A stretch of 53,411 bases of DNA from Acidimicrobiaceae bacterium (GTDB taxonomy: Bacteria > Actinomycetota > Acidimicrobiia > Acidimicrobiales > RAAP-2). Under the pieces are notes generated by a model. The model was not told where the DNA came from and ran no database searches. It worked only from the letters and a program-made list of their open reading frames with translations. Positions 16,687-25,458 of this stretch are shown one piece after another. Position numbers and translations under genes: made by a program. Within the stretch, counting starts at the first letter, position 1. Each line of letters begins with the position of its first letter. Where the stretch lies: NCBI GenBank assembly GCA_003152015.1, contig PLZF01000027.1:1-53411 (forward strand), read 5' to 3'.

Positions 16687-17973
16687 TCAGTCAGCCGGAA
16701 CCTCTGACGGCAGGGGCACCCCCGCCTGTGTGTAGGCCTGGCGCAGAAGCGACGCCGCCTGGTGCAACAACGCGGCAGGTGGATTGGCGGCCAGGAAGGC
16801 CTGGTACTGGGCCACTGCTCCAGAAGCATTGTTGTCTTGGTCAAGGAGGACCGTCCCCAGGTACAGCCGGGGGGCGTAGTCACCAGGGTTGAGCTGCACC
16901 GCTTGATTGAGCTTCGCCTTCGCATCGTTGATCAACGACGCACTCTTTCCCTGCACCCCAGTCTGGTATTCGAGCCATCCCAGTTGAGCCATGGCGACCT
17001 CGTTCTGCGGATTCTCACCGAGCACCTTTTGATACAGCTGGGCGGCGCCGCCCGGCTGGTGGTCGTTCTCCAAGGTGGCCGCCTGGGCCAACATCTGTTG
17101 GATCTGTGCCTGTTGACTGAGCGTGGCGTTGCCGCTCGGGGTCTGACCCGGTAGGCGGTTGGCGGCGAACAGCGCCACCAACAGGACCAGCGCCGTCCCG
17201 AAGGCACCGACCGCGCCCGAGATCAACAATCGTTGCCGGCGGTTTCTCTTCGGCCGGACCCCTGATGGAGACAACATGATTGTCGGTACCGGGCCCTCAG
17301 GTTCCGCCGCACCATCGCCCGTGCCCGCAACCGGGGCGGCCACACCTACGTTTCCCGTTGCCACCATCCGGACATCGAGAGCCGCCAATCGCGCGGTGTC
17401 CCGTTTTCTCAGCGCCTGGTAGTCCTGGTCAGAAAGATCCCCGGCCCGGTGCTCGGCAAAAGCATCGGCCAACGACTGCTCGAGGAACTGCCGCCGAGCA
17501 TCGAGTTGGTCGGAACTGGCTCCGGCATCGAGCGTGGCGTCGGCTCGAGCGGCATCGGCCGGTTCAACCAACTCGTTCATACGTTTGCGGACCAGCACGG
17601 TCGTCAATCCGGCGATGGCGAGGACGCCACCTCCGAGTGGGAGCACCCACACCAAGAGAGACCACCCACTCGCCGGCGGGACCAGAACGATGGCCGACCC
17701 GTACCGGGAGACCAGATAGGCCTGTATCTGCTGATCGGACTTTCCTTCGCCGATGAGTTGACGCACCGTGTTTCGGACCAGCACTGCGGTTTGCGCGCTG
17801 GAGTTGGCCACTGACAGGTCCTCGCAACTCGGGCACTTGATCCCCGTCTCGATGGCCACCGCTCTCTGAGCCGCAGTCACCGGTTTGGTGTCGAGGACTC
17901 CACTACCGATGACCAGGGCCACCACCAATACCGCGCCTAGGACGATCCATATCGGGAATCGGCGGGTGCTCAC
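16687..17973 (-). CDS. ccmH: CcmH-CcmI fusion for cytochrome c maturation
   Basis: A 428-residue membrane protein joining two haem-lyase partners. A signal-anchor helix (about 8-26) precedes the CcmH domain with the redox motif IKCPSCEDLSVANSSAQTA (Cys47 and Cys50), which reduces the apocytochrome haem-binding cysteines. A second helix lies near 104-124. After a charged linker and a third helix (about 252-270), a CcmI-like tetratricopeptide region follows (with EVAMAQLGWLEYQTG, APRLYLGTVLLDQ), which holds the apocytochrome tail. GTG 17973 overlaps the ccmG stop by four bases (GTGA). In proteobacteria these are often separate proteins. Confidence 0.88.
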   Translation of the reverse strand: MSTRRFPIWIVLGAVLVVALVIGSGVLDTKPVTAAQRAVAIETGIKCPSCEDLSVANSSAQTAVLVRNTVRQLIGEGKSDQQIQAYLVSRYGSAIVLVPPASGWSLLVWVLPLGGGVLAIAGLTTVLVRKRMNELVEPADAARADATLDAGASSDQLDARRQFLEQSLADAFAEHRAGDLSDQDYQALRKRDTARLAALDVRMVATGNVGVAAPVAGTGDGAAEPEGPVPTIMLSPSGVRPKRNRRQRLLISGAVGAFGTALVLLVALFAANRLPGQTPSGNATLSQQAQIQQMLAQAATLENDHQPGGAAQLYQKVLGENPQNEVAMAQLGWLEYQTGVQGKSASLINDAKAKLNQAVQLNPGDYAPRLYLGTVLLDQDNNASGAVAQYQAFLAANPPAALLHQAASLLRQAYTQAGVPLPSEVPAD

Positions 17974-18512
17974 GCGTGAGTGGCCTTGGCCGCCGACATC
18001 ACTCTGTCGAGATCCTTGACCGTCACCGCGCCGACGATGTAGGCCGCCACCCGCCCGTCAGGAGCGATCACGAACGTGGTCGGCCTGGCGCTGACCCCGT
18101 AGGCCAACGTCAGCTTCCCGTTGGCATCGGTCAAGGTCGGCCACCTCACACCCAACGTCGTTTGATAGGTCCGGGCCGCCGACAGCGTGTCACCGAAGAC
18201 CACGCTGACCATCGACGCGTCACCGGACTGCTGGTGCTCGAACTGGAATGCCACCAGGTCCTGTCCCTCTTGTTGGCACGGAGCGCACCAACTGGCGAAG
18301 AAGTTGAGCACCACGAAGTGGCCGGGGGCGGTGGGCAACGAAAACGCCGACCCATCGAAAGTGGTGCCGGTGATGACGGGGGCGGTGTGACCCACCAGAG
18401 GGCTCTGGACCTCGGCCACCGTGGCCGACGGCCGGGTGGCGAGCACCGCTATCAAGCCGGCGCCAATGATCAGAACCGCGATCCCAATCCATCGTGCCTT
18501 GTACCGACCCAC
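17970..18512 (-). CDS. ccmG: Thiol:disulfide oxidoreductase CcmG/ResA/TlpA
   Basis: A 180-residue membrane-anchored thioredoxin-like protein that keeps CcmH and apocytochrome cysteines reduced. An N-terminal helix (WIGIAVLIIGAGLIAVLA) is followed by NFFASWCAPCQQEG with the WCxxC site, and the cis-Pro region ARPTTFVIAPDG. GTG 18512 begins two bases after the ccmF stop and gives the expected length; a longer frame from 18713 lies inside ccmF and is not supported. CcdA, encoded at 23.5-24.4 kb, would supply its electrons. Confidence 0.9.
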   Translation of the reverse strand: MGRYKARWIGIAVLIIGAGLIAVLATRPSATVAEVQSPLVGHTAPVITGTTFDGSAFSLPTAPGHFVVLNFFASWCAPCQQEGQDLVAFQFEHQQSGDASMVSVVFGDTLSAARTYQTTLGVRWPTLTDANGKLTLAYGVSARPTTFVIAPDGRVAAYIVGAVTVKDLDRVMSAAKATHA

Positions 18513-18514
18513 CC

Positions 18515-20596
18515 TCAGCTCCCGACAGGAACCGGCTCGGGCTCCGGCAATGTGTCCGCCACGGTTTCTGCATCTTTGGGTGCCACCGGTTCTGGTTCGC
18601 GAGCGGTGGCGACCGTCGGTGCCGACACCGGATCCGTCGGACGACGGCGACGACCCGGAACGGAGGAAAGTACCGATCCGAGTACCAACAGGGCTCCGCC
18701 CACCCACAACCACATCACCAGCGGTTGGACAACTACCCCGAACGTCAGCTGGGCTCCCGAGGTCGACGTGGCGTCGATGGTCAGATACACGTCATCTCTC
18801 CAACTGGCGTCGATGGCGGGAGTGCCCACGTCCTGGCTTCCCGCGCCGAACTGGGTGATGGCCGGTGTATAGGTTCCCCTGCCGTCCACCCGGAGGATTG
18901 CCTGGAAGGCTGAACTGGACGACGTCTTGACGGTGCGGGTGCCTACGAACTCCACCGTGTGCCCGGCGAAGGAAGTTGTCTGGCCCGGCGACAGTGCCAC
19001 CTCGGTCCGGTGCCCGAAGGCAGTAGCGGCGGCCAGGCCCACCGCGATGATCACCACTCCGATGTGGACCACCATGCCCCCATTGGCCCTCCCGACGAAG
19101 CCACGCCATCCGGCCAGAATGGATCGGGCCGACGATGCTCCCGAGGCTCGGGCGCCGCGCCAGGATAAACGGACCGACAGGGCCAATGCCCGGCCGGCGG
19201 ATGCCGCCGCGAAGGCGCCCAGGCCAAAGGCGGCCAGAGGCTCGATTCCCTTGCTCCCGCCCAACACGCATACCACCACCACCGACACCGCCACGACGGC
19301 CGGGACCGCCAGTCGTCCCCGCATGACCTCGATCGACGTCTTCCGCCACGGGAGTGCGGGCGCCACCGCCATCAGGAAGAGTAGCCCCAGCCCAATCGGG
19401 ATGATCAACCGGTTGAAATAGGGAGCCCCCACCGTGATTTGTTGACCCCCGTCGAGCGCTTCATACAGCAGCGGGAAGACGGTCCCCAGCAGCACGACGA
19501 AGGCGAAGGCGACGAACAGCAGATTGTTGGCCAGGAAGGCGCCTTCGCGGCTGATCGGAGAGTCGATGCCCCCGACAGAACGCAATCGGTCCCCGCGCCA
19601 GGCAATGAGCCCCAAGCCCGTCACCAGGGTGAGACCGAAGAAACCCAGGAGGAGCGGCCCGATGGTCGAGTTGGAGAAGGCGTGTACCGACTGGATCACC
19701 CCGGATCGGGTGAGAAAGGTCCCCAGAATTGTTAGAGAGAAGGTGGCGATCACCAGCGAAAGGTTCCAGATCCGGAGCAGCCCACGGCGTTCCTGCACCA
19801 TGACGGAGTGCAGGTAGGCGGTACCCACCAACCATGGCAGAAATGAGGCATTCTCCACCGGGTCCCACGCCCAGAAACCGCCCCATCCCAGCACCTGATA
19901 CGACCACATGGCGCCGAGCACGATGCCCACGGTGAGGAACGTCCAGGCAAAAAGCGTCCAACGGCGGGTCTCGCGTTGCCAGGCGCTATCCAGGCGCCCG
20001 GTGATCAACGATGCAATGGCAAATGCGAAGGGCAGGGTGAACCCGACGAAGCCCAGATACAGCATGGGGGGATGTATGGCCTGGAGAGGATTGTCCTGAA
20101 GCAGTGAGTTCGGGCCGGCGCCGTCCACCGGAATGGCCCCCACCACATGTTGGAACGGATCGGCAGCGTGGAGCATCAACCCGAAGAAGAATGCGGTCAC
20201 CACGTAGACCACCAGTGTGGCCCACGCCACCAGCGGTTCGGTCGCCCGTTTGCGGAAGCGCCAGACCATAGCCGTGGCGTACCCACCGAGGATTAGACCC
20301 CATAACAGGATCGAACCTGAAAGGGCCGACCACATGCCGCAAATTGAATACATCAGAGGGGTCTCACGGCTGTTGTTATCGGCCACAAAAGCCAGAGAGA
20401 AGTCGTGGGTGATGAGAGCGTGCTCCATGGCGACGGTGGCGATCAGCCCGCCCACGAGCACCACCGGCCCATAGATTTGCCCGGCCCGGATGGTCGATTC
20501 CCGACCCTTGGCCAAACCAACCGCCAGGACGACCACTCCGACCAGCGCGGCGACAAAGCCCAGGAGCACACCGGTATTGCCGAGGGCGGCATTCAC
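18515..20596 (-). CDS. ccmF: Haem lyase subunit CcmF
   Basis: A 693-residue polytopic protein, the core of the complex that attaches haem to apocytochrome c. It has the WWD-type haem-binding segment (GWGGFWAWDPVENASFLPWL, near 233-252), conserved HPPMLYLGFVG (near 172) and many hydrophobic helices. The long periplasmic part near the C-terminus ends in a helix and a charged tail. GTG 20596 is taken as start, 43 bases after the ccmE stop. Only one CcmF is encoded here, unlike organisms that split it. Confidence 0.93.
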   Translation of the reverse strand: MNAALGNTGVLLGFVAALVGVVVLAVGLAKGRESTIRAGQIYGPVVLVGGLIATVAMEHALITHDFSLAFVADNNSRETPLMYSICGMWSALSGSILLWGLILGGYATAMVWRFRKRATEPLVAWATLVVYVVTAFFFGLMLHAADPFQHVVGAIPVDGAGPNSLLQDNPLQAIHPPMLYLGFVGFTLPFAFAIASLITGRLDSAWQRETRRWTLFAWTFLTVGIVLGAMWSYQVLGWGGFWAWDPVENASFLPWLVGTAYLHSVMVQERRGLLRIWNLSLVIATFSLTILGTFLTRSGVIQSVHAFSNSTIGPLLLGFFGLTLVTGLGLIAWRGDRLRSVGGIDSPISREGAFLANNLLFVAFAFVVLLGTVFPLLYEALDGGQQITVGAPYFNRLIIPIGLGLLFLMAVAPALPWRKTSIEVMRGRLAVPAVVAVSVVVVCVLGGSKGIEPLAAFGLGAFAAASAGRALALSVRLSWRGARASGASSARSILAGWRGFVGRANGGMVVHIGVVIIAVGLAAATAFGHRTEVALSPGQTTSFAGHTVEFVGTRTVKTSSSSAFQAILRVDGRGTYTPAITQFGAGSQDVGTPAIDASWRDDVYLTIDATSTSGAQLTFGVVVQPLVMWLWVGGALLVLGSVLSSVPGRRRRPTDPVSAPTVATAREPEPVAPKDAETVADTLPEPEPVPVGS

Positions 20597-20639
20597 CGCG
20601 GGAGCCCGGTCCCGGACCCGTCACACACCTGTCGCCCTG

Positions 20640-21122
20640 TCACCGCTTGGTCCCGTTGGGAGCGCTCACTCGCCCGGGGTTGTTGGCGATGTAGGTCGAT
20701 GAGTGCTTGACCAGAATCTGATTCGACATGAACGTGCTGCCGGAGAGATGGCCGACCGCAATCACCGGGATGTTCTTCTGAAAGAGCTGTGGTGGGCTGC
20801 CGGTGTTGATCACCCGTAGGGATTCCCCCCCGGCACTCAGGGTGAAGTCGACACCCTGGGGGGTGGACTGAATGGAGCCCGGCTCGACGAGACCCTCGAG
20901 GTTGAACGTCTGGTTCCCGAGGGAGGTCCTCTGGTGGAGAGCCTGATCGACGGGCAGATAGAAGTTGATGGCGGTACCGAGTCCCTTCACCAGCAGGAAC
21001 GCAAACGCCCCGACCAGGACGACGCCTACCGTGGCGTACCGGAGTCGATGGCTCTTGGCCTTGGGGGCCGGGACGGGCTCGGAGGCAGGGGGCGTCCCGG
21101 GCAGGACAGGCGTGCTGGTCAC
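20640..21122 (-). CDS. ccmE: Haem chaperone CcmE
   Basis: A 160-residue membrane-anchored protein that takes haem from CcmC and passes it to CcmF. It has a Pro-rich N-terminus, one helix (YATVGVVLVGAFAFLLVKGL), an OB-fold domain and the site VKHSSTYIANNP, where His binds haem covalently; HSSTY replaces the HDENY of proteobacteria, keeping the His and Tyr. GTG 21122 overlaps the ccmD stop by four bases. Order and overlap fit one ccm operon. Confidence 0.9.
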   Translation of the reverse strand: MTSTPVLPGTPPASEPVPAPKAKSHRLRYATVGVVLVGAFAFLLVKGLGTAINFYLPVDQALHQRTSLGNQTFNLEGLVEPGSIQSTPQGVDFTLSAGGESLRVINTGSPPQLFQKNIPVIAVGHLSGSTFMSNQILVKHSSTYIANNPGRVSAPNGTKR

Positions 21123-21271
21123 GCTGGCCCCGCTTCGGCCAGGTCACCGGAGCGCGAGTCCTCGACCTGGGCTACCAGACGATTGAGGCGTCGCCGGCGC
21201 CATACCAACTGCACCCCGTAGAGGAACAGGAGCGTGAGCACCACTACGTATCCGGCGATTACGTACCTCAT
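21119..21271 (-). CDS. ccmD: CcmD-like small membrane protein
   Basis: A 50-residue protein found by reading between ccmC and ccmE. It starts MRYVIAGYVVVLTLLFLYG, one hydrophobic helix, followed by VWRRRRLNRLVAQVED, a positive-inside flank, which is the CcmD pattern. CcmD helps release haem-loaded CcmE from CcmABC. ATG 21271 overlaps the ccmC stop by four bases (ATGA), and its own stop overlaps the ccmE start by four. Both overlaps support it as a true gene. Confidence 0.87.
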   Translation of the reverse strand: MRYVIAGYVVVLTLLFLYGVQLVWRRRRLNRLVAQVEDSRSGDLAEAGPA

Positions 21272-22077
21272 CGGGATGCCTTCACGGGGGCGCGGGCATC
21301 ATCCGCGGTTCCCAGCGGCTCCGGCGTCGGGCCCGCTCCCTCGGACTGCCGCTCGAGGAGCGCCATATCCAGTTCGCCCGAACCGAGGAAGTCCTCCAAC
21401 GCCCCGATGCGGTATCGGACCAGGAGCATCCAGACAAAGGCGAGGGTCAGGGCGACGAAACCGAGCAGCAACGTCCAGGCCATCGACCCGTGAATGGTGG
21501 GCGACAAATTGGGGTTCAGGACTGTCGCCCCCTGGTGAAGCGTCTTCCACCACAAGACCGAGAAGTGGACAATCGGGACATCCACCGCGGCGAACAGGGC
21601 GGCAAAAGCGCTGCGCTTGGCCCGCACCTCCGGCTCCGCCGGTACCCGGCGAAGGGCCAGGTAGCCGAGGAAGAGAACCAGCAACACCGCGGTGCTGGTG
21701 AGCCGGGCATCCCAGGCCCACCACACCCCCCAGGTGGGCTTCCCCCAGACCGAGCCGGAGATCAGGGTGGCTACGTTGAATACCACCCCGACCTCAACGG
21801 CGGCAGCGGCCAACCGGTCCCAGAACAGTGATCGGGTCCGGGGCCACAGGTACAAGAGGCTGCACGCGGCAGCCAGTCCGAAGGCCAGATACAACGCCAC
21901 CCAGGCCACTCCGGGATGGATGTACACCAACCGCACCAGGTCGCCCTGGACCTTGTCGGGTGGGGTCACCCAAAGTCCCAGCCACACGGTGAGCCCGGTT
22001 CCGACCAGGGCGAGTAAGCCGATGACCCGGGTTGCCCACATGACCCGGGGGGATTGCACCGATGTGTCCGTAGTCAT
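21268..22077 (-). CDS. ccmC: Haem handling protein CcmC
   Basis: A 269-residue membrane protein with six helices that presents haem to CcmE. It contains the WWD-type motif WGKPTWGVWWAWDARLTST and histidines in VYIHPGVAWVALYL and IVHFSVLWWKTLHQ, the usual haem ligands. ATG 22077 gives MTTDTSVQSPRVMWATR and overlaps the ccmB stop by four bases (ATGA). The longer frame up to 22344 lies in ccmB and is not real. About 25 extra charged residues end the protein. Confidence 0.92.
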   Translation of the reverse strand: MTTDTSVQSPRVMWATRVIGLLALVGTGLTVWLGLWVTPPDKVQGDLVRLVYIHPGVAWVALYLAFGLAAACSLLYLWPRTRSLFWDRLAAAAVEVGVVFNVATLISGSVWGKPTWGVWWAWDARLTSTAVLLVLFLGYLALRRVPAEPEVRAKRSAFAALFAAVDVPIVHFSVLWWKTLHQGATVLNPNLSPTIHGSMAWTLLLGFVALTLAFVWMLLVRYRIGALEDFLGSGELDMALLERQSEGAGPTPEPLGTADDARAPVKASR

Positions 22078-22745
22078 GCTGTCTCCTGGATTGGCCCGTA
22101 CACGACCACCCCGAGGGCCAGATATACAGCGTCGAATGCGATGAGTAGGTGGAACCACGGAGTGCCGTTCGACGGCGTGCCGCCGGTCAGGGCTGCCTGC
22201 CACATGCGAGTTCCGGCCAGAAGCACAGGGGCCACCACCGGCAACAACAAAAACGGCAACAGGGTCTCCTTGACCCTGAGACCCGCGGACAGGGCCCCAT
22301 AGAGCGTCCCGGCCGCGGCGAGCCCAATGGTCCCGAGACCACACGAGACGACAATGAGCCAGAACGTCTCGATGTTGGCCCCGTAGAGCAGCACCACGCC
22401 GAGGCCGAGCACCACTTCGAGCACCACTAACTGGGCGGCGACCGACAGTGTCTTTCCCAGGAACTGACCGGCCGGATCGAGCCCCGAGAGGCGCAAACCG
22501 TCGCGGGCACCATCGACCGACTCCACCGACACGCTGCGTTGGATGGCGAGCACGGACGAGAAGAGAACCGCCACCCAGAACAGTCCCGGTGCGCCCTTGG
22601 CCATCGGAGCGCGATCGGGACCGAGGGCAAAGGCGAACAACACCAGGGCGACGATCCCGAAGGGAGCCACCTGGCTGAGTGCCACCCGGGACCGAGCTTC
22701 GATCCGCAAGTCCTTACCCGCCACTAACAGGGTGTCACGCCACAT
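22074..22745 (-). CDS. ccmB: Haem exporter permease CcmB
   Basis: A 223-residue six-helix permease that pairs with ATPase CcmA and CcmC to drive haem release from CcmE. It begins MWRDTLLVAGKDLRIEARSR, typical of CcmB, with long hydrophobic segments such as LVVLEVVLGLGVVLLYG and TLLPFLLLPVVAPVLLAG. ATG 22745 overlaps the end of ccmA by 11 bases. The upstream extension of the frame lies in ccmA. Confidence 0.9.
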   Translation of the reverse strand: MWRDTLLVAGKDLRIEARSRVALSQVAPFGIVALVLFAFALGPDRAPMAKGAPGLFWVAVLFSSVLAIQRSVSVESVDGARDGLRLSGLDPAGQFLGKTLSVAAQLVVLEVVLGLGVVLLYGANIETFWLIVVSCGLGTIGLAAAGTLYGALSAGLRVKETLLPFLLLPVVAPVLLAGTRMWQAALTGGTPSNGTPWFHLLIAFDAVYLALGVVVYGPIQETA

Positions 22746-23436
22746 GGACGAACCTCGCAGGCGCACTGTTGAGCCGGCACTCTCCAGTGACCCGCCCCCC
22801 GGTGATGGTGATCGACCGGGTGGCCATCGATTCGACCAACTCGGGTTCGTGGGAGACCACGATGGCGGTGGCGCCGCCGGCCGTTGCCTCGACGATGAGT
22901 TCGTTGAGCAACGAGCGAGCGGAAGCGTCGAGACCGGCATGGGGCTCATCGAGCAACCAGAGCTCGGGCGCCCGTGCCACCAACACCGCCAGCGCCACCC
23001 GACGGCGCTGACCGGCCGAGAGTTTGGCCGCTCCGGTGCGGAGCAGACGTCCGGTCAGTCCCAAACGCTCGCAGGCATCTTCGATCCGGGAGGTATCGGC
23101 TCCGGCTGCCTTCACCGCGAACCGGACGTTCTCTCGAACGTTGAGATCGTCGTAGAGATGGGAGGCATGGGCCAACAGGCCCACCCGACGCCGCACCTCT
23201 GTCCGGTGCCGGGCTGGGTCGAGACCTAGGACCGTCGCCCGTCCCGAGGCCACCGGGACCAGCCCGGCAGCCACCCGCAGCAGGCTGGTCTTCCCCGCCC
23301 CGTTCGGACCTTCGATCAGTACCGTCTCCCCCACGCCGACCTGGAGGTCGACGCCGGCGAGAAGTGGAAACCGTCCGGATAACGCGACCACGTCACGTAG
23401 GGACAGAGCGGAGGTGGGGGGAGATTCAGGGGCCAT
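22735..23436 (-). CDS. ccmA: Haem exporter ATPase CcmA
   Basis: A 233-residue ABC ATPase, first gene of the ccm operon. Walker A is EGPNGAGKTSLLRV (about 42-55), the signature is KLSAGQRRRVALA (about 138-150), Walker B is LWLLDEPHAGLD and the switch His is in VVSHEPE. Short length and lack of extra domains fit CcmA. ATG 23436 lies 12 bases after a TAGCAT box, giving a leader of only a few bases. Confidence 0.9.
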   Translation of the reverse strand: MAPESPPTSALSLRDVVALSGRFPLLAGVDLQVGVGETVLIEGPNGAGKTSLLRVAAGLVPVASGRATVLGLDPARHRTEVRRRVGLLAHASHLYDDLNVRENVRFAVKAAGADTSRIEDACERLGLTGRLLRTGAAKLSAGQRRRVALAVLVARAPELWLLDEPHAGLDASARSLLNELIVEATAGGATAIVVSHEPELVESMATRSITITGGRVTGECRLNSAPARFVHVA

Positions 23437-23448
23437 GACCGTCGGTCC

Positions 23449-23454
23449 ATGCTA
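23449..23454 (-). promoter_or_regulatory. -10 box of the ccm operon
   Basis: TAGCAT on the minus strand, 12 bases before the ccmA ATG. No other ccm gene has a gap large enough for a promoter except ccmF, so this is the likely operon promoter. A long G-rich run (23481-23502) lies just upstream of it. Confidence 0.4.
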
Positions 23455-23480
23455 CGGGGGCCAGCCACCGTGGGCCAGGC

Positions 23481-23502
23481 GGGGCCGGGGCGGGCGGGGG
23501 GG
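23481..23502 (+). other. G-quadruplex-forming run upstream of ccmA
   Basis: Four runs on the plus strand, GGGG (23481-23484), GGGG (23487-23490), GGG (23492-23494) and a run of seven G (23496-23502), with loops of 2, 1 and 1 bases. This fits a short-loop quadruplex. CGGGGCC and GGCCCCG at the edges could instead form a hairpin. It lies in the 100-base gap between ccdA and ccmA, on the template strand for ccmA. Confidence 0.5.
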
Positions 23503-23536
23503 CGGCCCCGGGTGCTCAGGTCCGAGGCAGGTCGCC

Positions 23537-24424
23537 TCAGCTAGTCGCCAACCGACCGAGATGCAGGTCGCGAAGCCAATTGGAGATATGAATGGCGATC
23601 ACGTCGACGTTCCCGGTGATGAGCAGAACGCCGAAAACAATGAGGACGGCTCCCCCGGTCAGGTCCACCAGGCGCAATCGGCCCCGGAACCGAGCCAAAA
23701 GGTCGGTCATCCTGCCGAAGGCCAAACCGAACAAGAGGAATGGCACCCCCAGTCCCAGGGAGTAGGCCAACAGCAGAGCGATCCCGCCGGTCGTCGTCCC
23801 CCCGGTCCCGGCGGCGAGCGCCAGCACACTGGCCAGAATCGGTCCGATGCACGGGGTCCAGGCGAAGGCGAAGGCGGCACCCATGATCGGAGGTGCCCAC
23901 GCACCCAACACCGAAGGCCGGATGGCGAAGCGGTGCTCACCGGAGAGCGCGGCGGGCAACCGGATCCCGGATGCCATGGCAACGAGAATGGTCCCGAAGA
24001 TCACGATAAGGATGCCCGAGAACGTCCTTAGTGCGGGCAGATGAGTGTGAAACAGATGGCCGGCGGCCGACGCTGACGCTCCCAAAATGGTGAATACCAC
24101 TGTGAAGCCGGCGATGAAGAGGAGAATCCCCCGAAGGAGACGGCCCCGTTCGCCTTGGAGGTCGACGACCGTGGGTGCCGCCGTGGGTGCCGCCGTGGGT
24201 GCCGCCGTGGGTGCGAGGTCACCGGCGGGTATGCCACTGGCCGTGACGGGGACGGGGACGGCCGGTCGAAGTGCGTTCAACTCGGCCGCCGACAGCCCCG
24301 ACACCATCGACAGGTAGCCCGGCACCAGTGGAAGCACGCAGGGCGAAAGGAACGAGAGCATGCCCCCGCCGAACGCCACCAGCAGGCCGAGGGGATCAGC
24401 GTGAACCGCTCCGGCGATCATCAT
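23537..24424 (-). CDS. ccdA: Cytochrome c biogenesis protein CcdA (DsbD membrane domain family)
   Basis: A 295-residue membrane protein that carries electrons from cytoplasmic thioredoxin across the membrane to CcmG. The redox cysteines are in FLSPCVLPLVPGY (Cys29) and AWTPCIGPIL, one in each half. Six helices are visible. Between helices 1 and 2 is an unusual loop made of APTA repeats, discussed separately. The start is ATG 24424 or 24421. It lies downstream of ccmA in the opposite order to transcription, both on the minus strand, so it is probably read before the ccm operon. Confidence 0.9.
   Translation of the reverse strand: MMIAGAVHADPLGLLVAFGGGMLSFLSPCVLPLVPGYLSMVSGLSAAELNALRPAVPVPVTASGIPAGDLAPTAAPTAAPTAAPTVVDLQGERGRLLRGILLFIAGFTVVFTILGASASAAGHLFHTHLPALRTFSGILIVIFGTILVAMASGIRLPAALSGEHRFAIRPSVLGAWAPPIMGAAFAFAWTPCIGPILASVLALAAGTGGTTTGGIALLLAYSLGLGVPFLLFGLAFGRMTDLLARFRGRLRLVDLTGGAVLIVFGVLLITGNVDVIAIHISNWLRDLHLGRLATS
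24170..24213 (-). repeat. 12-base tandem repeat in ccdA
   Basis: The unit GTGGGTGCCGCC (plus strand) occurs three times in full (24170-24205) and once in part (to 24213). It encodes a run of APTA units in a periplasmic or cytoplasmic loop of CcdA. The multiple-of-three unit keeps the frame when copy number changes. Confidence 0.85.
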
Positions 24425-24473
24425 CGGAACACTGACGGTGGTGGGCCGACGGACCTGCCCATCGACGGACCGG

Positions 24474-25445
24474 TCAGGTCAACTGGCTGTTAACCAGCGC
24501 CACGTCGGATTCGACCATCATCGTCACCAAGGTGGCAAAGTCGACGTCGCGGTGCCAACCGAGCACCTTCTCAGCTTTGCTCGGGTCCCCCACCAACAGG
24601 TCGACCTCGGCCGGCCGCAAGAAGCGCTCATCGATGACCACGTACTTCTCCCAGTCGAGATCGACTGCGGAGAAGGCCAGATCCACCAGCTCTTTGACCG
24701 AATGGGTCTCTCCGGTGGCCACCACGTAGTCATCGGGCTGATCTTGTTGGAGCATCATCCACATGGCCCGCACGTAGTCGGCGGCGAATCCCCAGTCACG
24801 CTGCGCATCGAGATTGCCAAGAGCCAGCTTGTCATCGAGGCCGGCTTTGATCCGGGCCACGCCGTGGGTCACCTTGCGGGTGACGAATTCGAGACCACGA
24901 CGGGGGGATTCGTGATTGAAGAGAATCCCCGAAGAGGCGTGAAGGTTATAGCTCTCGCGGTAGTTGACGGTGATCCAGTGTCCGTACACCTTGGCCACCC
25001 CGTAGGGGCTGCGGGGGTAGAACGGGGTCTCCTCCCGCTGGGGGACCTCTTGGACCTTGCCGAACATCTCCGATGAGCTGGCCTGATAAAAGCGGATTTC
25101 GGGATCGACTGTCCGGATGGCGTCGAGTACCCGTGTCACACCCAGTGCTGTGGTCTCACCGGTCAGCATCGGCTGGCTCCACGATGTCTGCACAAAGGAC
25201 TGGGCGGCCAGGTTGTACACCTCACTGGGACGATGGTCCCGGAGGATATTGAACATCGACACCTCGTCGATGAGATCGCCCGCCACCAACGTCATGCGAT
25301 CTTGGATGTGGGCGATCCGTTCGAAGTTGACGGTGCTGGATCGACGCACCATGCCGAACACCTCATAGCCCTGGTCGAGGAGAAACTCGGCCAGGTATGA
25401 CCCGTCCTGACCGGTGACGCCGGTGATCAGTGCTCGTTTGGCCAT
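24474..25445 (-). CDS. gmd: GDP-mannose 4,6-dehydratase
   Basis: A 323-residue extended short-chain dehydrogenase that makes GDP-4-keto-6-deoxymannose, precursor of fucose, rhamnose and related sugars in surface glycans. It has the NADP site [17 protein letters not shown] (about 7-23), [21 protein letters not shown] with the catalytic Ser/Glu, [10 protein letters not shown] with Tyr-x3-Lys, and [18 protein letters not shown] 25445 has GGAGGAG in front. A glycosyltransferase lies 1 kb away, but no reductase or epimerase for the next step is in the window. Confidence 0.94.
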   Translation of the reverse strand: MAKRALITGVTGQDGSYLAEFLLDQGYEVFGMVRRSSTVNFERIAHIQDRMTLVAGDLIDEVSMFNILRDHRPSEVYNLAAQSFVQTSWSQPMLTGETTALGVTRVLDAIRTVDPEIRFYQASSSEMFGKVQEVPQREETPFYPRSPYGVAKVYGHWITVNYRESYNLHASSGILFNHESPRRGLEFVTRKVTHGVARIKAGLDDKLALGNLDAQRDWGFAADYVRAMWMMLQQDQPDDYVVATGETHSVKELVDLAFSAVDLDWEKYVVIDERFLRPAEVDLLVGDPSKAEKVLGWHRDVDFATLVTMMVESDVALVNSQLT

Positions 25446-25458
25446 GCTGGGCTCCTCC

